Below are positions 45,020 to 53,007 of a stretch of DNA of 64,000 bases, one piece after another. How positions within the stretch are numbered: the first letter of the stretch is position 1; each line of letters starts with the position of its first letter. The DNA is from Lentimicrobium saccharophilum (GTDB lineage: Bacteria; Bacteroidota; Bacteroidia; Bacteroidales; Lentimicrobiaceae): the NCBI RefSeq assembly GCF_001192835.1, contig NZ_DF968182.1, positions 1,029,748 through 1,093,747 of the forward strand, in the 5' to 3' direction. The notes under the pieces were generated by a model. The model was not told the DNA's origin, searched no databases, and saw nothing but the letters and a program-made list of their open reading frames with translations. A program made the position numbers and the translations under genes.

Positions 45020-46582
45020 TTATTTAACCACCTTACGCACTGCGTCGATCACCGTTCCATCCACCCATTTGATGGCGGCGATAAATTCATCGCTCAGTAC
45101 GGGCAGGGCGGGTTTGCCGCAGATACGCTCGGCTTCGTCTTTCAGTTGATGGATGGTTTTTACCGGCAGGGAAGAACCTTTCAGTCTGTCGATCAGGTCG
45201 GTGCGCAACGGGTTGATGGCAATGCCCCTTTCGGTGACGATGACATCGATGAGTTCGCCGGGGCCGCAGATGGTGGTGACTTCGTCGCGGATCACCGGCA
45301 TGCGGTCGCGGAAGAGGGGAATGGGCAGAATCACGCACTTCGAGAAGAGGCAATTCATCCATCCGCCGATTCCGTGAAGCAGGTAACCGTCGGAATGGGT
45401 CACCACATTGGCGTTGAAATTGATATCCACTTCGGTGGCGCCCAGGATTACCACATCCACCATGGAAGCGAAATTGCCTTTGCCATGATAATTATAGCTG
45501 GTAAATGGACTGGTATTCAGATGGTTATTATTTTCGCGCATGGAACGTACCCCTTCAAGGTCAAAGGTTTGACCGTCGAGAATGTAATCCACCAGTCCTT
45601 CTTCGAGCATGCTGACGAGGTACTTGTTGCTGCCACCGCGGGCAAAGCGGGCTTTCATGCCGCGTTTGCGGAGCATTTCGGCAAAGTAGATACCGATGGA
45701 GAGGGCGGTTCCGCCGGCGCCGGCCTGGAAAGAGAAGCCATCGCGCACAATGCCGGCTTCGTCGCAGAACTGCGCGGTCATTTCGGCCAGCAGCAGACGG
45801 TCGGGGCTTTTGGTAATCTCGGTGGTGCCGCTGATGATCTTCTCCGGGATACCGATCTGGTCCATTACCACGACGTAATCCACATAATTCCCGTGAATCT
45901 GCCAGGGTACGCAGGGGAATGGCACGAGGTTGTCGGTAACCACAATCACCTTGTCGGCATATTGTGAGTCGGCCAGGGCGAAGCCAAGCAATCCGCAGGC
46001 TGCAGGGCCGCGGTCGCCGGTGGCATTGCCGAAGGGGTCGGCCGTGGGGGCGGCGATCACGGCGATGTCCACATGCAGGTCGCCGTCCTGAATTGCCTGG
46101 TAGCGGCCGCCGTGGGAGCGGAGGATACCCATGCCCTGCATACCCCCTTCGGAGGTGTGCCGGCCAAGGGCGCCGTTCATGCTGCCTTCGATGTGGTGGA
46201 TGGTGCCATCTTCAAGGTATTTGATCAGAGGGCTGTGGCATTCGAACGATGCGGAAGGCGCCCAGGTAAGCCCTTTTGCACCCAGTTCGGCGGCAGTATC
46301 GAAGATCTGATTGGCCACCAGGTCGCCGTTGCGGAAGTGGTGGTGGGTTGAGATGGTCATGCCGTCTTTCAGGCCGCAACGGATCAGTGCATCCCTCAGC
46401 GAAGCAACTACTTTGTTGCCATCGGCCGGATAATCGGCGCAACTGCTGATGGGTGGAGCATACTTGCGGCCCGTGGGTTTGTATTTTCCAACGCCCATAA
46501 ACGGGATAGCTTCCTTTCCGTTGATGATCTGGGGAACTGTGCGGCCAACGGCATTCGTGGTCAGTTTATCGTATTTTGACAT
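45020..46582 (-). CDS. citF: Citrate lyase alpha subunit (citrate CoA-transferase)
   Basis: The 520-residue protein aligns with CitF over its whole length: an N-terminal NAVGRTVPQ region, STHHHFRNGD, GGMQGMGILRSHGGR, a central AGAGGTALSIG loop and HSDGYLLHGIGG. CitF moves citrate onto the acyl-carrier thiol of the complex, releasing acetate, before the beta subunit splits citryl into oxaloacetate and an acetyl carrier. It lies 35 bases after the CitD-CitE fusion gene and is followed by a terminator hairpin. The citrate lyase ligase and prosthetic-group genes (citC, citG, citX) are not in the window and would be needed elsewhere for activity. Confidence 0.93.
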   Translation of the reverse strand: MSKYDKLTTNAVGRTVPQIINGKEAIPFMGVGKYKPTGRKYAPPISSCADYPADGNKVVASLRDALIRCGLKDGMTISTHHHFRNGDLVANQIFDTAAELGAKGLTWAPSASFECHSPLIKYLEDGTIHHIEGSMNGALGRHTSEGGMQGMGILRSHGGRYQAIQDGDLHVDIAVIAAPTADPFGNATGDRGPAACGLLGFALADSQYADKVIVVTDNLVPFPCVPWQIHGNYVDYVVVMDQIGIPEKIISGTTEITKSPDRLLLAEMTAQFCDEAGIVRDGFSFQAGAGGTALSIGIYFAEMLRKRGMKARFARGGSNKYLVSMLEEGLVDYILDGQTFDLEGVRSMRENNNHLNTSPFTSYNYHGKGNFASMVDVVILGATEVDINFNANVVTHSDGYLLHGIGGWMNCLFSKCVILPIPLFRDRMPVIRDEVTTICGPGELIDVIVTERGIAINPLRTDLIDRLKGSSLPVKTIHQLKDEAERICGKPALPVLSDEFIAAIKWVDGTVIDAVRKVVK

Positions 46583-46617
46583 GTCTTTTCTTTTTTAATC
46601 GGTCATTCTCATGGATT

Positions 46618-47844
46618 TCAGGCTTTCTGGTTTTCAAGGAAGGCGTCGCGCCAGCCGGGACTGAGCTTACCCATACTGACGGCCAGGTCGATGGTGCGCT
46701 GGGCGCGTTTCACCACCGGCGGATCGATCATCTTGGTGCCTAATGAAACCACGCCGAGTCCTTTTTCGGTGGCTTCTATAAAGGCGTTCACAATTTTCTT
46801 TGCCTTGTCGATTTCGGCCTCGTCGGGTGCGAAATTGTCATGGATCACCCTGATCTGTCGCGGATGGATACAGCCCATGCCGTCAAATCCCAGCGCCTTC
46901 GACCGGAGTACATTTTGCTTCAGGGCTTCCATATCGGCCACATCGGAGAATACCGAGTCGATGGCCTGGATGCCGGCGGCTTTGCAGGCGTTCACCACCA
47001 TGCTGCGGGCAAAGAAGGATTCGGTGCCTTCGTTGGTGCGGCGGGTGCCAAGGTCGGCGGTGTAGTCTTCGAGGCCGATGGCCAGGGCCACCACGTTATC
47101 CGACTGCGCTATTTCCAATGCTTTCAGCACACCCAAAGCGCTTTCGATGATGGGCATCAGCCAGACATTGCCTTCGATATTATTTTTTATTTTCAGTTCA
47201 GCGATGCGCCGGTTCACCTGTGCAATCTGATCGGCACTTTCACACTTCGGAACGAGGATAAGATTCACATTGTGTGGAATAATGTAATCAAGATCCTCAA
47301 GTCCGGCCGGCACCTGGTTGATCCTGACCATGCGTTCGGCTCCGTAAAAATCGAGCGCGCGCAGGGCGTTGCGCACCAGGAACCGGGCTTCCGCTTTTTT
47401 GGTCACCGCCACGGCGTCTTCCAGGTCGAGGATAATGCCGTTGGGCTTGTGAATGCCCGCGTTGATCATCAGGCTGGGGGTGTTGCCGGGAAGGTATAGC
47501 CTCGAAAACCGGTAGCGGTCGCGTGCGGTCTGATAGGTGTTCTGTGGCAGCATGGCAGGAAGGTATTCCTTTTCGTCACCCGTCAGTTGCCTGATGGCAG
47601 CCTCCAGCCGGGCGGCAATGACAAATTCAAGGGCGCCGGAATCCTCTAACGTCAGCCTGGCATGCTCTATGCCGTAGAATGTCAGAATTTCATGGCAGAG
47701 CCTGAGGATAGATTCACCGTAAAGCACTTTTACCTTACTGATCAGTTCGGTCTGTATGCCGCCCTGCTGCATGATTTCGAGCGTAAGCGCGCAATCGCTC
47801 CGCACGCCTTTGCCTTTGTTGCCTGTAGTTGCTATTGTTGCCAC
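46618..47844 (-). CDS. Citrate lyase gamma-beta fusion (CitD-CitE)
   Basis: The 408-residue protein joins two citrate lyase subunits. Residues about 1-95 match CitD, the acyl-carrier subunit (KVLYGESILRLCHEIL, LEDSGALEFVIAARLEAA), with Ser16 in GVRSDCAL as the likely attachment site of the phosphoribosyl-dephospho-CoA arm. Residues about 110-408 are a CitE-type lyase barrel (RFSRLYLPGNTPSLM, GIILDLEDAV, PIIESALGV, ALGFDGMGCIHPRQI) that cleaves citryl-carrier to oxaloacetate. In classical operons citD and citE are separate genes. Translation starts at GTG 47844, supported by an AGGAGG five bases upstream; an ATG two bases earlier is out of frame and stops at once. Confidence 0.88.
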   Translation of the reverse strand: MATIATTGNKGKGVRSDCALTLEIMQQGGIQTELISKVKVLYGESILRLCHEILTFYGIEHARLTLEDSGALEFVIAARLEAAIRQLTGDEKEYLPAMLPQNTYQTARDRYRFSRLYLPGNTPSLMINAGIHKPNGIILDLEDAVAVTKKAEARFLVRNALRALDFYGAERMVRINQVPAGLEDLDYIIPHNVNLILVPKCESADQIAQVNRRIAELKIKNNIEGNVWLMPIIESALGVLKALEIAQSDNVVALAIGLEDYTADLGTRRTNEGTESFFARSMVVNACKAAGIQAIDSVFSDVADMEALKQNVLRSKALGFDGMGCIHPRQIRVIHDNFAPDEAEIDKAKKIVNAFIEATEKGLGVVSLGTKMIDPPVVKRAQRTIDLAVSMGKLSPGWRDAFLENQKA

Positions 47845-47849
47845 ATCAG

Positions 47850-47855
47850 CCTCCT
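47850..47855 (-). promoter_or_regulatory. Shine-Dalgarno AGGAGG that selects the GTG start of citDE
   Basis: On the minus strand AGGAGG is followed by CTGAT and then GTG. The only nearby ATG is in another frame and meets TAG after three codons. This motif is unusual in Bacteroidota. Confidence 0.7.
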
Positions 47856-48292
47856 GGTTTAATATGAATAATTGAGTTTACAAGGTCATGCAAAGTAACA
47901 GCAGGCTATGTTAAAAAAAAAGAACATTTGAAAATATTCTCTTTGTTAAGTTAAATAACTGTAAAAGTGATAAATATATTAAAATCTATTGGGCATGGCT
48001 CTGGAAAGTATAACATTTTTATCCGGCTTGCATCCTGGTGTTCTGGCCCGGGGATCATGTGTTTATTCCATGACAGCAATGATTCATGACTCCCTTAAAT
48101 AATGAAGTGATCAATTCAATTCAGCACAATTATATTTTTGGTATTCCGTTGTAATATATTGATAGATAATCTGATATAATTGCATTCGTGAAGAAGTGAT
48201 GCCATCTGAAAATAACGGTGGTTTTCAGGGCCGGCGTCAACCTTATCTTCATCTGGTCACAGTCAGTTTCAGAATTTCATTGTAATGTGTTA

Positions 48293-48509
48293 GCATTCAG
48301 CAGGTTGTGCTTAAATGCAGTAGTCCGTTAAGAATTATTAATGAATTGACTTACAGTGGAATATAAAAACTTGTTTAAAAATCACAAATCATTCATAATC
48401 AAGTCGTTGCGTCATTGCAGCCTGGCCCGCTGTGGCGGGGTCCTTGCGTGATTTTTAAATTTAACGGACTATTGTAAATGACAGCCTTGCCCATAAGCAA
48501 GCTGAATGC
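48293..48509. repeat. Four-level nested inverted-repeat element
   Basis: From outside in: GCATTCAGC/GCTGAATGC (48293-48301, 48501-48509), TAGTCCGTTAA/TTAACGGACTA (48321-48331, 48461-48471), TTTAAAAATCAC/GTGATTTTTAAA (48374-48385, 48448-48459), and CCCGC/GCGGG around TGTG (48426-48439). All four pairs are perfect. The core (48402-48450) resembles the CCCCGCTGTGGCGGGG segments near 11770 and 12258. It may be a MITE-like insertion or a structured RNA. Confidence 0.8.
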
Positions 48510-48580
48510 ACGGGAGTAAACAAAGGGTACCGGGAATGGTTATGTATCTGGGAACACAGTATGGAATAGTTTTTGTATCA

Positions 48581-48610
48581 TTGACCTTACTTCAAAAAGC
48601 CTTATCTTTG
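48581..48610 (+). promoter_or_regulatory. Bacteroidota-type promoter of the lipoprotein gene
   Basis: TTGACC (TTG 48581-48583) precedes TATCTTTG (48603-48610) by 19 bases, an exact consensus match. The leader would be about 53 bases. Confidence 0.65.
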
Positions 48611-48669
48611 TTCAGTAAAACGCTGAGAATTTTAAACATTTCAATATTAACCTAAACCAAACCAATCGT

Positions 48670-49560
48670 ATGAAAAAGTGGAATTATTTATTTGCAGCCC
48701 TGCTGATGTCTGTTGCAGTGGTATTTACTTCCTGTTCTGATGAAGAAGAAACCGATCCGGGTCCAAGCCTCAGCCTTAAAGGCGGATCAGCTTATACATC
48801 TCAGGATGCAACAATTCAGGTGAATGAAGCCATAATGGTAGGCGTAAACGGATTAAAAAGCCCGGTATCAGGTCAGAAACTTACCCGGTTTAAATTCTCC
48901 ATTACTTCCAACAATGTAGCTACCACCTATGTGGATTCAACTTTTAATGCCGATTCATTTACCTGGGAAAGTGAACTGACCTTTACAGGGGTTGGTGAAG
49001 GACGCCTTCTTTTCGAACTCTGGGACAAAGGCGGCATAAAGGCAGAACAGGCCTTTACCATTACCATCGAAGATCCGGGTGCACAAATCAACAAATATAT
49101 GGACGTTGAATTCGGATCATATAATGATCAGATAGGAAGTTTCTTTGCTTCTACCGAAGGGATTACCTACACCGTTGGCCAGACCAGGAATGTTCCCGAT
49201 AACCAGGCCAAGATCGACTTCCTTTTCTTCAAAGGAGCTACCAACGCTAACACCTTTGCTTCACCGGACGATGCAGATGCAGGTACCATTCAGGACCTTG
49301 GCCCTGTCAGCGACTGGACCAATAAAAACCAGACCCGCTTCAATCCTACCACCATCACAGCCGCCCAGTTTGATGCCATCGGCGATACCTATCAGTTCCC
49401 GACCTTCAACCTGATGCAGCAGACCACCAAGATGAATAACCTGACTGAAGGACAGGTATTCCTTTTCAAAACCAAGAACGATAAACTGGGTCTAGTAAAA
49501 GTGATCGATCTTTACAGCCGTGGCGACCGCGCCAAGGTAAGCGTGATTGTTCAGAAATAA
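48670..49560 (+). CDS. Surface or periplasmic lipoprotein of unknown function
   Basis: The 296-residue protein has a lipoprotein signal with lipobox Cys in VVFTSCSDEEE; the acidic residues after the Cys favour surface export in Bacteroidota. Residues about 30-140 look like an Ig-like beta-sandwich (PSLSLKGGSAYTSQDATI, FELWDKGGIKAEQAFTITI). About 145-296 form a second domain with IDFLFFKGATNANTFASP and a closing strand LGLVKVIDLYSRGDRAKVSV. The latter pattern is widespread in uncharacterised Bacteroidota lipoproteins. It has its own consensus promoter and a rho-independent terminator, so it is a single-gene unit, probably well expressed. The function is unknown. Confidence 0.85.
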   Translation: MKKWNYLFAALLMSVAVVFTSCSDEEETDPGPSLSLKGGSAYTSQDATIQVNEAIMVGVNGLKSPVSGQKLTRFKFSITSNNVATTYVDSTFNADSFTWESELTFTGVGEGRLLFELWDKGGIKAEQAFTITIEDPGAQINKYMDVEFGSYNDQIGSFFASTEGITYTVGQTRNVPDNQAKIDFLFFKGATNANTFASPDDADAGTIQDLGPVSDWTNKNQTRFNPTTITAAQFDAIGDTYQFPTFNLMQQTTKMNNLTEGQVFLFKTKNDKLGLVKVIDLYSRGDRAKVSVIVQK

Positions 49561-49585
49561 TTTACGGTTTAATATCTTAACTTAA

Positions 49586-49614
49586 AAGGCTGTCTCAAAA
49601 GGGCAGCTTTTTTT
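49586..49614 (+). terminator. Rho-independent terminator after the lipoprotein gene
   Basis: GCTGTC (49589-49594) pairs with GGCAGC (49602-49607, one G-U pair) and is followed by seven T residues. Confidence 0.85.
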
Positions 49615-49788
49615 GTGAACACAGGATTATTGCAACTGTGCTTCTTCTTGTTATGAACCGGATTAAGCATTTATAAATGCTAGAAGGATCATGATTTTGT
49701 AATCTGCTCAATAATTATGCTGCTTAACAAACAGTATACAGGGGCTCCAAACATCAAATAAGTTTCTGGTGACCGGTGAGTTATTTGA

Positions 49789-49903
49789 AGATTCCTCTCC
49801 CGGTTGTCCGGGATCGGAATGACAAGGTTTTTGGGTTGAAGGGCCGGGAGAGGCTTTGGCCGATATTTACATTATCAGTCATTCCGAACGGAGTGAGGAA
49901 TCT
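49789..49903. repeat. Inverted pair of a dispersed intergenic repeat
   Basis: The outer arms AGATTCCTC/GAGGAATCT and inner arms CGGAATGAC/GTCATTCCG match perfectly, separated by about 54 bases. The translated form SHSERSEE is a familiar artefact of this repeat in open frames. Confidence 0.7.
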
Positions 49904-50063
49904 TTGGCAAGTATCTCTGACAAATCAACTTTTAAGCGGTTAATAGCGATAAACCGTCGTCCATACCTCCGGGGCTTTTTACTGATTAAACAGCGTTTAA
50001 AAGGCAAACTGCCTGAAAATGCTTATTTTTGCCGGTGTTTTACTGTTCCTGCCTGAGCGTTGT

Positions 50064-50954
50064 ATGTCCGGACCCAAAAAAAAGATACTGTTTATTGTGA
50101 ATCCTGTTTCGGGGGTGCATCATTCCCGCAAAGCAGTGCTGGCCGGTCTGGCGGCCGACACCCTTGACCCTGAACGCTTTGAGTGGGAGATCGTGTTCAG
50201 CGAATCGGCGGAGCATGTAAAAGAACTCAGCCGGGCAGCCGCGGAGGCAGGAACCAACATCATCGCGGCGGTAGGCGGCGATGGAACGGTAAATCAGGTG
50301 GTAAAAGGCATGCACGGAAGCAATTCGGTGCTGGCCCTGATCCCGGCCGGTTCCGGCAACGGACTGGCGCATCACCTCGGCATTCCGTCAGATATCGGCG
50401 AAAGCCTTGCCCTGATCAATAAGATGAACGTGAAGCCGGTCGATACGGTGAGCATCAACGACGATCTGTTTGTCTCCATTGCCGGGGTGGGCTTCGATGC
50501 CCTCGTGGCTAAAAAGTTCGCCAGGTCGGGCAGGCGCGGTTTTCTTTCTTATTTCAGGATCGTTACCAACGAGTACAATTACTACCGCCCGCGGAAATAC
50601 AAGCTGATGATTGACGGGCAACTGTACCACCGTGAAGCCCTGTTTGTCAGTTTTGCCAACACCAATCAGTTCGGGTACAATACCATTATCTCGCCTTCGG
50701 CGCAGATTGACGACGGGCTGGTGGATGTCTGCATCGTGAAAAAGGTTCCCCTGATATATGCACCGCATGTGGTGGGCCTTTTGCTGACGCGAAAGATTGA
50801 TGCCTCGGATTATGTGGAGGTCATCAAAGCCCGTGAAGTCAGCCTGACACGTAAGAAGAACAAGGTAGTCAACCTTGACGGAGAACCGGTAAAGCTCGGT
50901 AAAGCGCTTCATGTCAGGGTGAACCCTTTATCCCTGTCAATGATAGTACCTTAA
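50064..50954 (+). CDS. Diacylglycerol/lipid kinase family protein
   Basis: The start at 50064 (MSGPKKKILFIVNPVSG) places the family N-terminus correctly; a frame extending to 50019 adds residues lying over the promoter. The 296-residue protein has the DAGK catalytic signature AAVGGDGTVNQVV and IPAGSGNGLAHHLG, and the later NLDGEPV. Members phosphorylate diacylglycerol, sphingoid bases or undecaprenol-like lipids with ATP at the membrane surface; the substrate is not decided by sequence. It is followed at 11 bases by the SUI1 gene and then by a glycosyltransferase and a channel gene on the same strand, probably one transcript concerned with the envelope. A -7 box TATTTTTG lies at 50024-50031. 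Confidence 0.92.
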   Translation: MSGPKKKILFIVNPVSGVHHSRKAVLAGLAADTLDPERFEWEIVFSESAEHVKELSRAAAEAGTNIIAAVGGDGTVNQVVKGMHGSNSVLALIPAGSGNGLAHHLGIPSDIGESLALINKMNVKPVDTVSINDDLFVSIAGVGFDALVAKKFARSGRRGFLSYFRIVTNEYNYYRPRKYKLMIDGQLYHREALFVSFANTNQFGYNTIISPSAQIDDGLVDVCIVKKVPLIYAPHVVGLLLTRKIDASDYVEVIKAREVSLTRKKNKVVNLDGEPVKLGKALHVRVNPLSLSMIVP

Positions 50955-50965
50955 AATACAACAAA

Positions 50966-51319
50966 ATGCCGGCTGAAAAATCAAAAAACAAGCGCCCGGA
51001 AGGGATTGTTTACTCTACCAACCCCGATTTCAAATACGATTTCGGAACTGAGCAGGAACAGGAAACCCTGCCACCGGCGCAGCAGAACCTGCGTGTAATG
51101 CTCGACCGCAAACTGAAAGGCGGGAAGAAGGCCACCCTGATTACAGGGTTTTCGGGCAGCGCATCCGACCTGGCTTCACTGGCCAAACAGCTGAAAAACC
51201 TCTGTGCGGCCGGCGGGACTTCTGACAATGGCGAGATCCTGGTGCAGGGCGATTTCAGGCAGAAAATCCTGGATTATCTGCTCAAAAAGGGCTACAAAGC
51301 CAAATTGGCAGGTGGTTAA
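50966..51319 (+). CDS. SUI1/YciH-family translation factor
   Basis: The 117-residue protein has the SUI1 (eIF1-like) fold in residues about 35-117: DRKLKGGKKATLITGFSG, LAKQLKNLCAAGGTSDNG and a closing ILVQGDFRQKILDYLLKKG. Bacterial YciH proteins bind the 30S subunit and can influence start-codon discrimination. The N-terminal ~30 residues are basic and disordered, with SKNKRPEGIVYSTNPDF typical of the family. It lies 11 bases after the lipid kinase gene and 50 bases before the glycosyltransferase gene. Confidence 0.93.
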   Translation: MPAEKSKNKRPEGIVYSTNPDFKYDFGTEQEQETLPPAQQNLRVMLDRKLKGGKKATLITGFSGSASDLASLAKQLKNLCAAGGTSDNGEILVQGDFRQKILDYLLKKGYKAKLAGG

Positions 51320-51369
51320 ATGATTGAATATTGGTATTAAATGATTGATTTTTAACATTTTTATAAATT

Positions 51370-53007
51370 ATGGTCTCCGGATTCCTCAGTTTTTTCCGCC
51401 GTAATCCCTGGTTTTTTTACGCGTTTGCCGTGGTGATGCTAATCCCGGCCCTGCTGTGGCACCTGGGATTTCTCGCCATCAATTTCCCTACGGATGAACC
51501 CACCCGGGCCATTGTCGCGCTCGAAATGATTGTCAGCGGTAACTACATCACACCCACCATCAACGGGGATTTCTATTACAATAAACCGCCGCTGTACAAT
51601 TGGATCATCATCGCGTATTACAGGCTGGCCGGCAATTATTCCGAGTTTACCCTCCGCCTGCCGGTGGTGGTGGGGCTGCTGCTTTTCGGACTTACCATCT
51701 TCTGGTTTGTGCGCCGCCACCTGGGCAATAAACAGGGATTTATTGTGGCCATCCTTTTCATTACCTCGGGACGCATCCTTTTCTGGGATTCCTTCCTCGG
51801 TCTGATCGACATCACTTTCTCCTGGCTGGTTTACCTGTCTTTTATGCTGATCTACCATTTCAGGGAGAAAAAGCAATACCTGGCGCTTTTTCTAGTGTCA
51901 TATCTCCTGACGGGTATTACCTTCCTGATGAAAGGGCTGCCATCGCTGGTTTTCCAGGGCATTACACTGCTCGCCGTCTTCAGCTATAACCGCGAGTTCA
52001 GAAAGCTGTTTTCATGGAGGCACTTTGCCGGGATCGGCTTGTTTCTTATGATTATCGGCGCCTACTACTACGCTTATTTTCAGGTGCATCCGTTTGATCT
52101 GAAGATTTTCAAAACCCTTTTCAGCGAATCTGAAAAGCGCACCATCATCAATTACGGCTGGGTTCGTTTCACCACCCACCTCTTTACTTTTCCGCTCGAG
52201 ATGTTTTACCATTTCTTTCCCTGGTCGGTGCTGTGGATCTACTTTTTCAGGCGCGATTTCAGGTCGACCCTCCGCGAACACCCTTTCCTGCGGTTCAATT
52301 TCATTGTCTTTATCTTCAACATCATCATTTACTGGACCTCTCCGGAGTCGTATCCCAGGTATATTTTTATGCTCTTCCCGCCGCTGTTTACCATTCTGGT
52401 CTTCCACTTTTTCCGTGATCTGGCCAAAAACGGCAAGTACAGCAGGGTAGTGGAGTATTTTCTGATGGGGGTGATGGTGCTGGGCATCATTGCCGCCATC
52501 CCCATGCCGTTGCTGAAGCAGACCAATTTTGTAGATCATGCCTGGCTGAAAGCGGGGGTGATGTTCTTTACCATGCTGTTGCTTACCTGGTTATACTATA
52601 AACTGAAGGAGCAACGGATGATTATTTTTGCCGCCGCCATGCTGATGATCCGCATCGGCTTCGATTGGTTCATCATTCCGCCACGCTACAACGATTTCCA
52701 GGTGCATAAGGAAGGTGCGCTGAAGGCCGCCGCAGTGACCGGAGATGCAAAGCTTTCCATTTTTAAGGATTCTGAAACCGAGCATGCCACCTCGTTTTAC
52801 ATCACCCTGGGTAAAATGCAGCTGCTGAAGTTCCAGTATGATGACTTCAATACCAGCGATTTTTATTATCTTGATCCGCGGCTGCTGCCGGAGGATGCCT
52901 ACATAACCGTCCACGACTTTCAGTTGTACCGTCATGATCAGCCGATCAGGATTGTGAAATTAAAGCAGGAAACTGTGGAAAAATTAAATGGAAAGGGTTC
53001 GTTATGA
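51370..53007 (+). CDS. GT39/ArnT-type membrane glycosyltransferase
   Basis: The 545-residue protein has about ten to twelve membrane segments. The first outer loop carries the Asp-Glu motif of the GT39/PMT/ArnT superfamily (FPTDEPTRAIVALEM), followed by NKPPLYNWIIIAYY. These enzymes transfer a sugar from a polyprenyl-phosphate donor to lipid A, protein or other acceptors on the outer face of the inner membrane. The C-terminal ~100 residues form a periplasmic tail. The stop overlaps the next start by four bases (ATGA), so it is translationally coupled to an MscS-type channel. Donor and acceptor are unknown. Confidence 0.9.
   Translation: MVSGFLSFFRRNPWFFYAFAVVMLIPALLWHLGFLAINFPTDEPTRAIVALEMIVSGNYITPTINGDFYYNKPPLYNWIIIAYYRLAGNYSEFTLRLPVVVGLLLFGLTIFWFVRRHLGNKQGFIVAILFITSGRILFWDSFLGLIDITFSWLVYLSFMLIYHFREKKQYLALFLVSYLLTGITFLMKGLPSLVFQGITLLAVFSYNREFRKLFSWRHFAGIGLFLMIIGAYYYAYFQVHPFDLKIFKTLFSESEKRTIINYGWVRFTTHLFTFPLEMFYHFFPWSVLWIYFFRRDFRSTLREHPFLRFNFIVFIFNIIIYWTSPESYPRYIFMLFPPLFTILVFHFFRDLAKNGKYSRVVEYFLMGVMVLGIIAAIPMPLLKQTNFVDHAWLKAGVMFFTMLLLTWLYYKLKEQRMIIFAAAMLMIRIGFDWFIIPPRYNDFQVHKEGALKAAAVTGDAKLSIFKDSETEHATSFYITLGKMQLLKFQYDDFNTSDFYYLDPRLLPEDAYITVHDFQLYRHDQPIRIVKLKQETVEKLNGKGSL

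Larger units (their letters stand above)
47845..48669. other. Intergenic region between divergent citDE and lipoprotein genes
   Basis: No gene is supported. It contains the citDE ribosome-binding site (47850-47855), a nested inverted-repeat element (48293-48509) and the lipoprotein promoter (48581-48610). The remainder (47870-48290) is AT-rich without visible structure. Confidence 0.6.
49561..50063. other. Intergenic region with inverted dispersed repeat
   Basis: After the terminator there is no supported gene. AGATTCCTC ... CGGAATGAC (49789-49823) and its inverse GTCATTCCG ... GAGGAATCT (49878-49903) form an inverted pair of a dispersed word. TATTTTTG (50024-50031) is a likely -7 box for the next gene. 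Confidence 0.65.

Noticed and set aside
49852-50056. Small frame containing SHSERSEES
   Set aside because: This peptide is the familiar translation of a dispersed intergenic repeat, not a gene.
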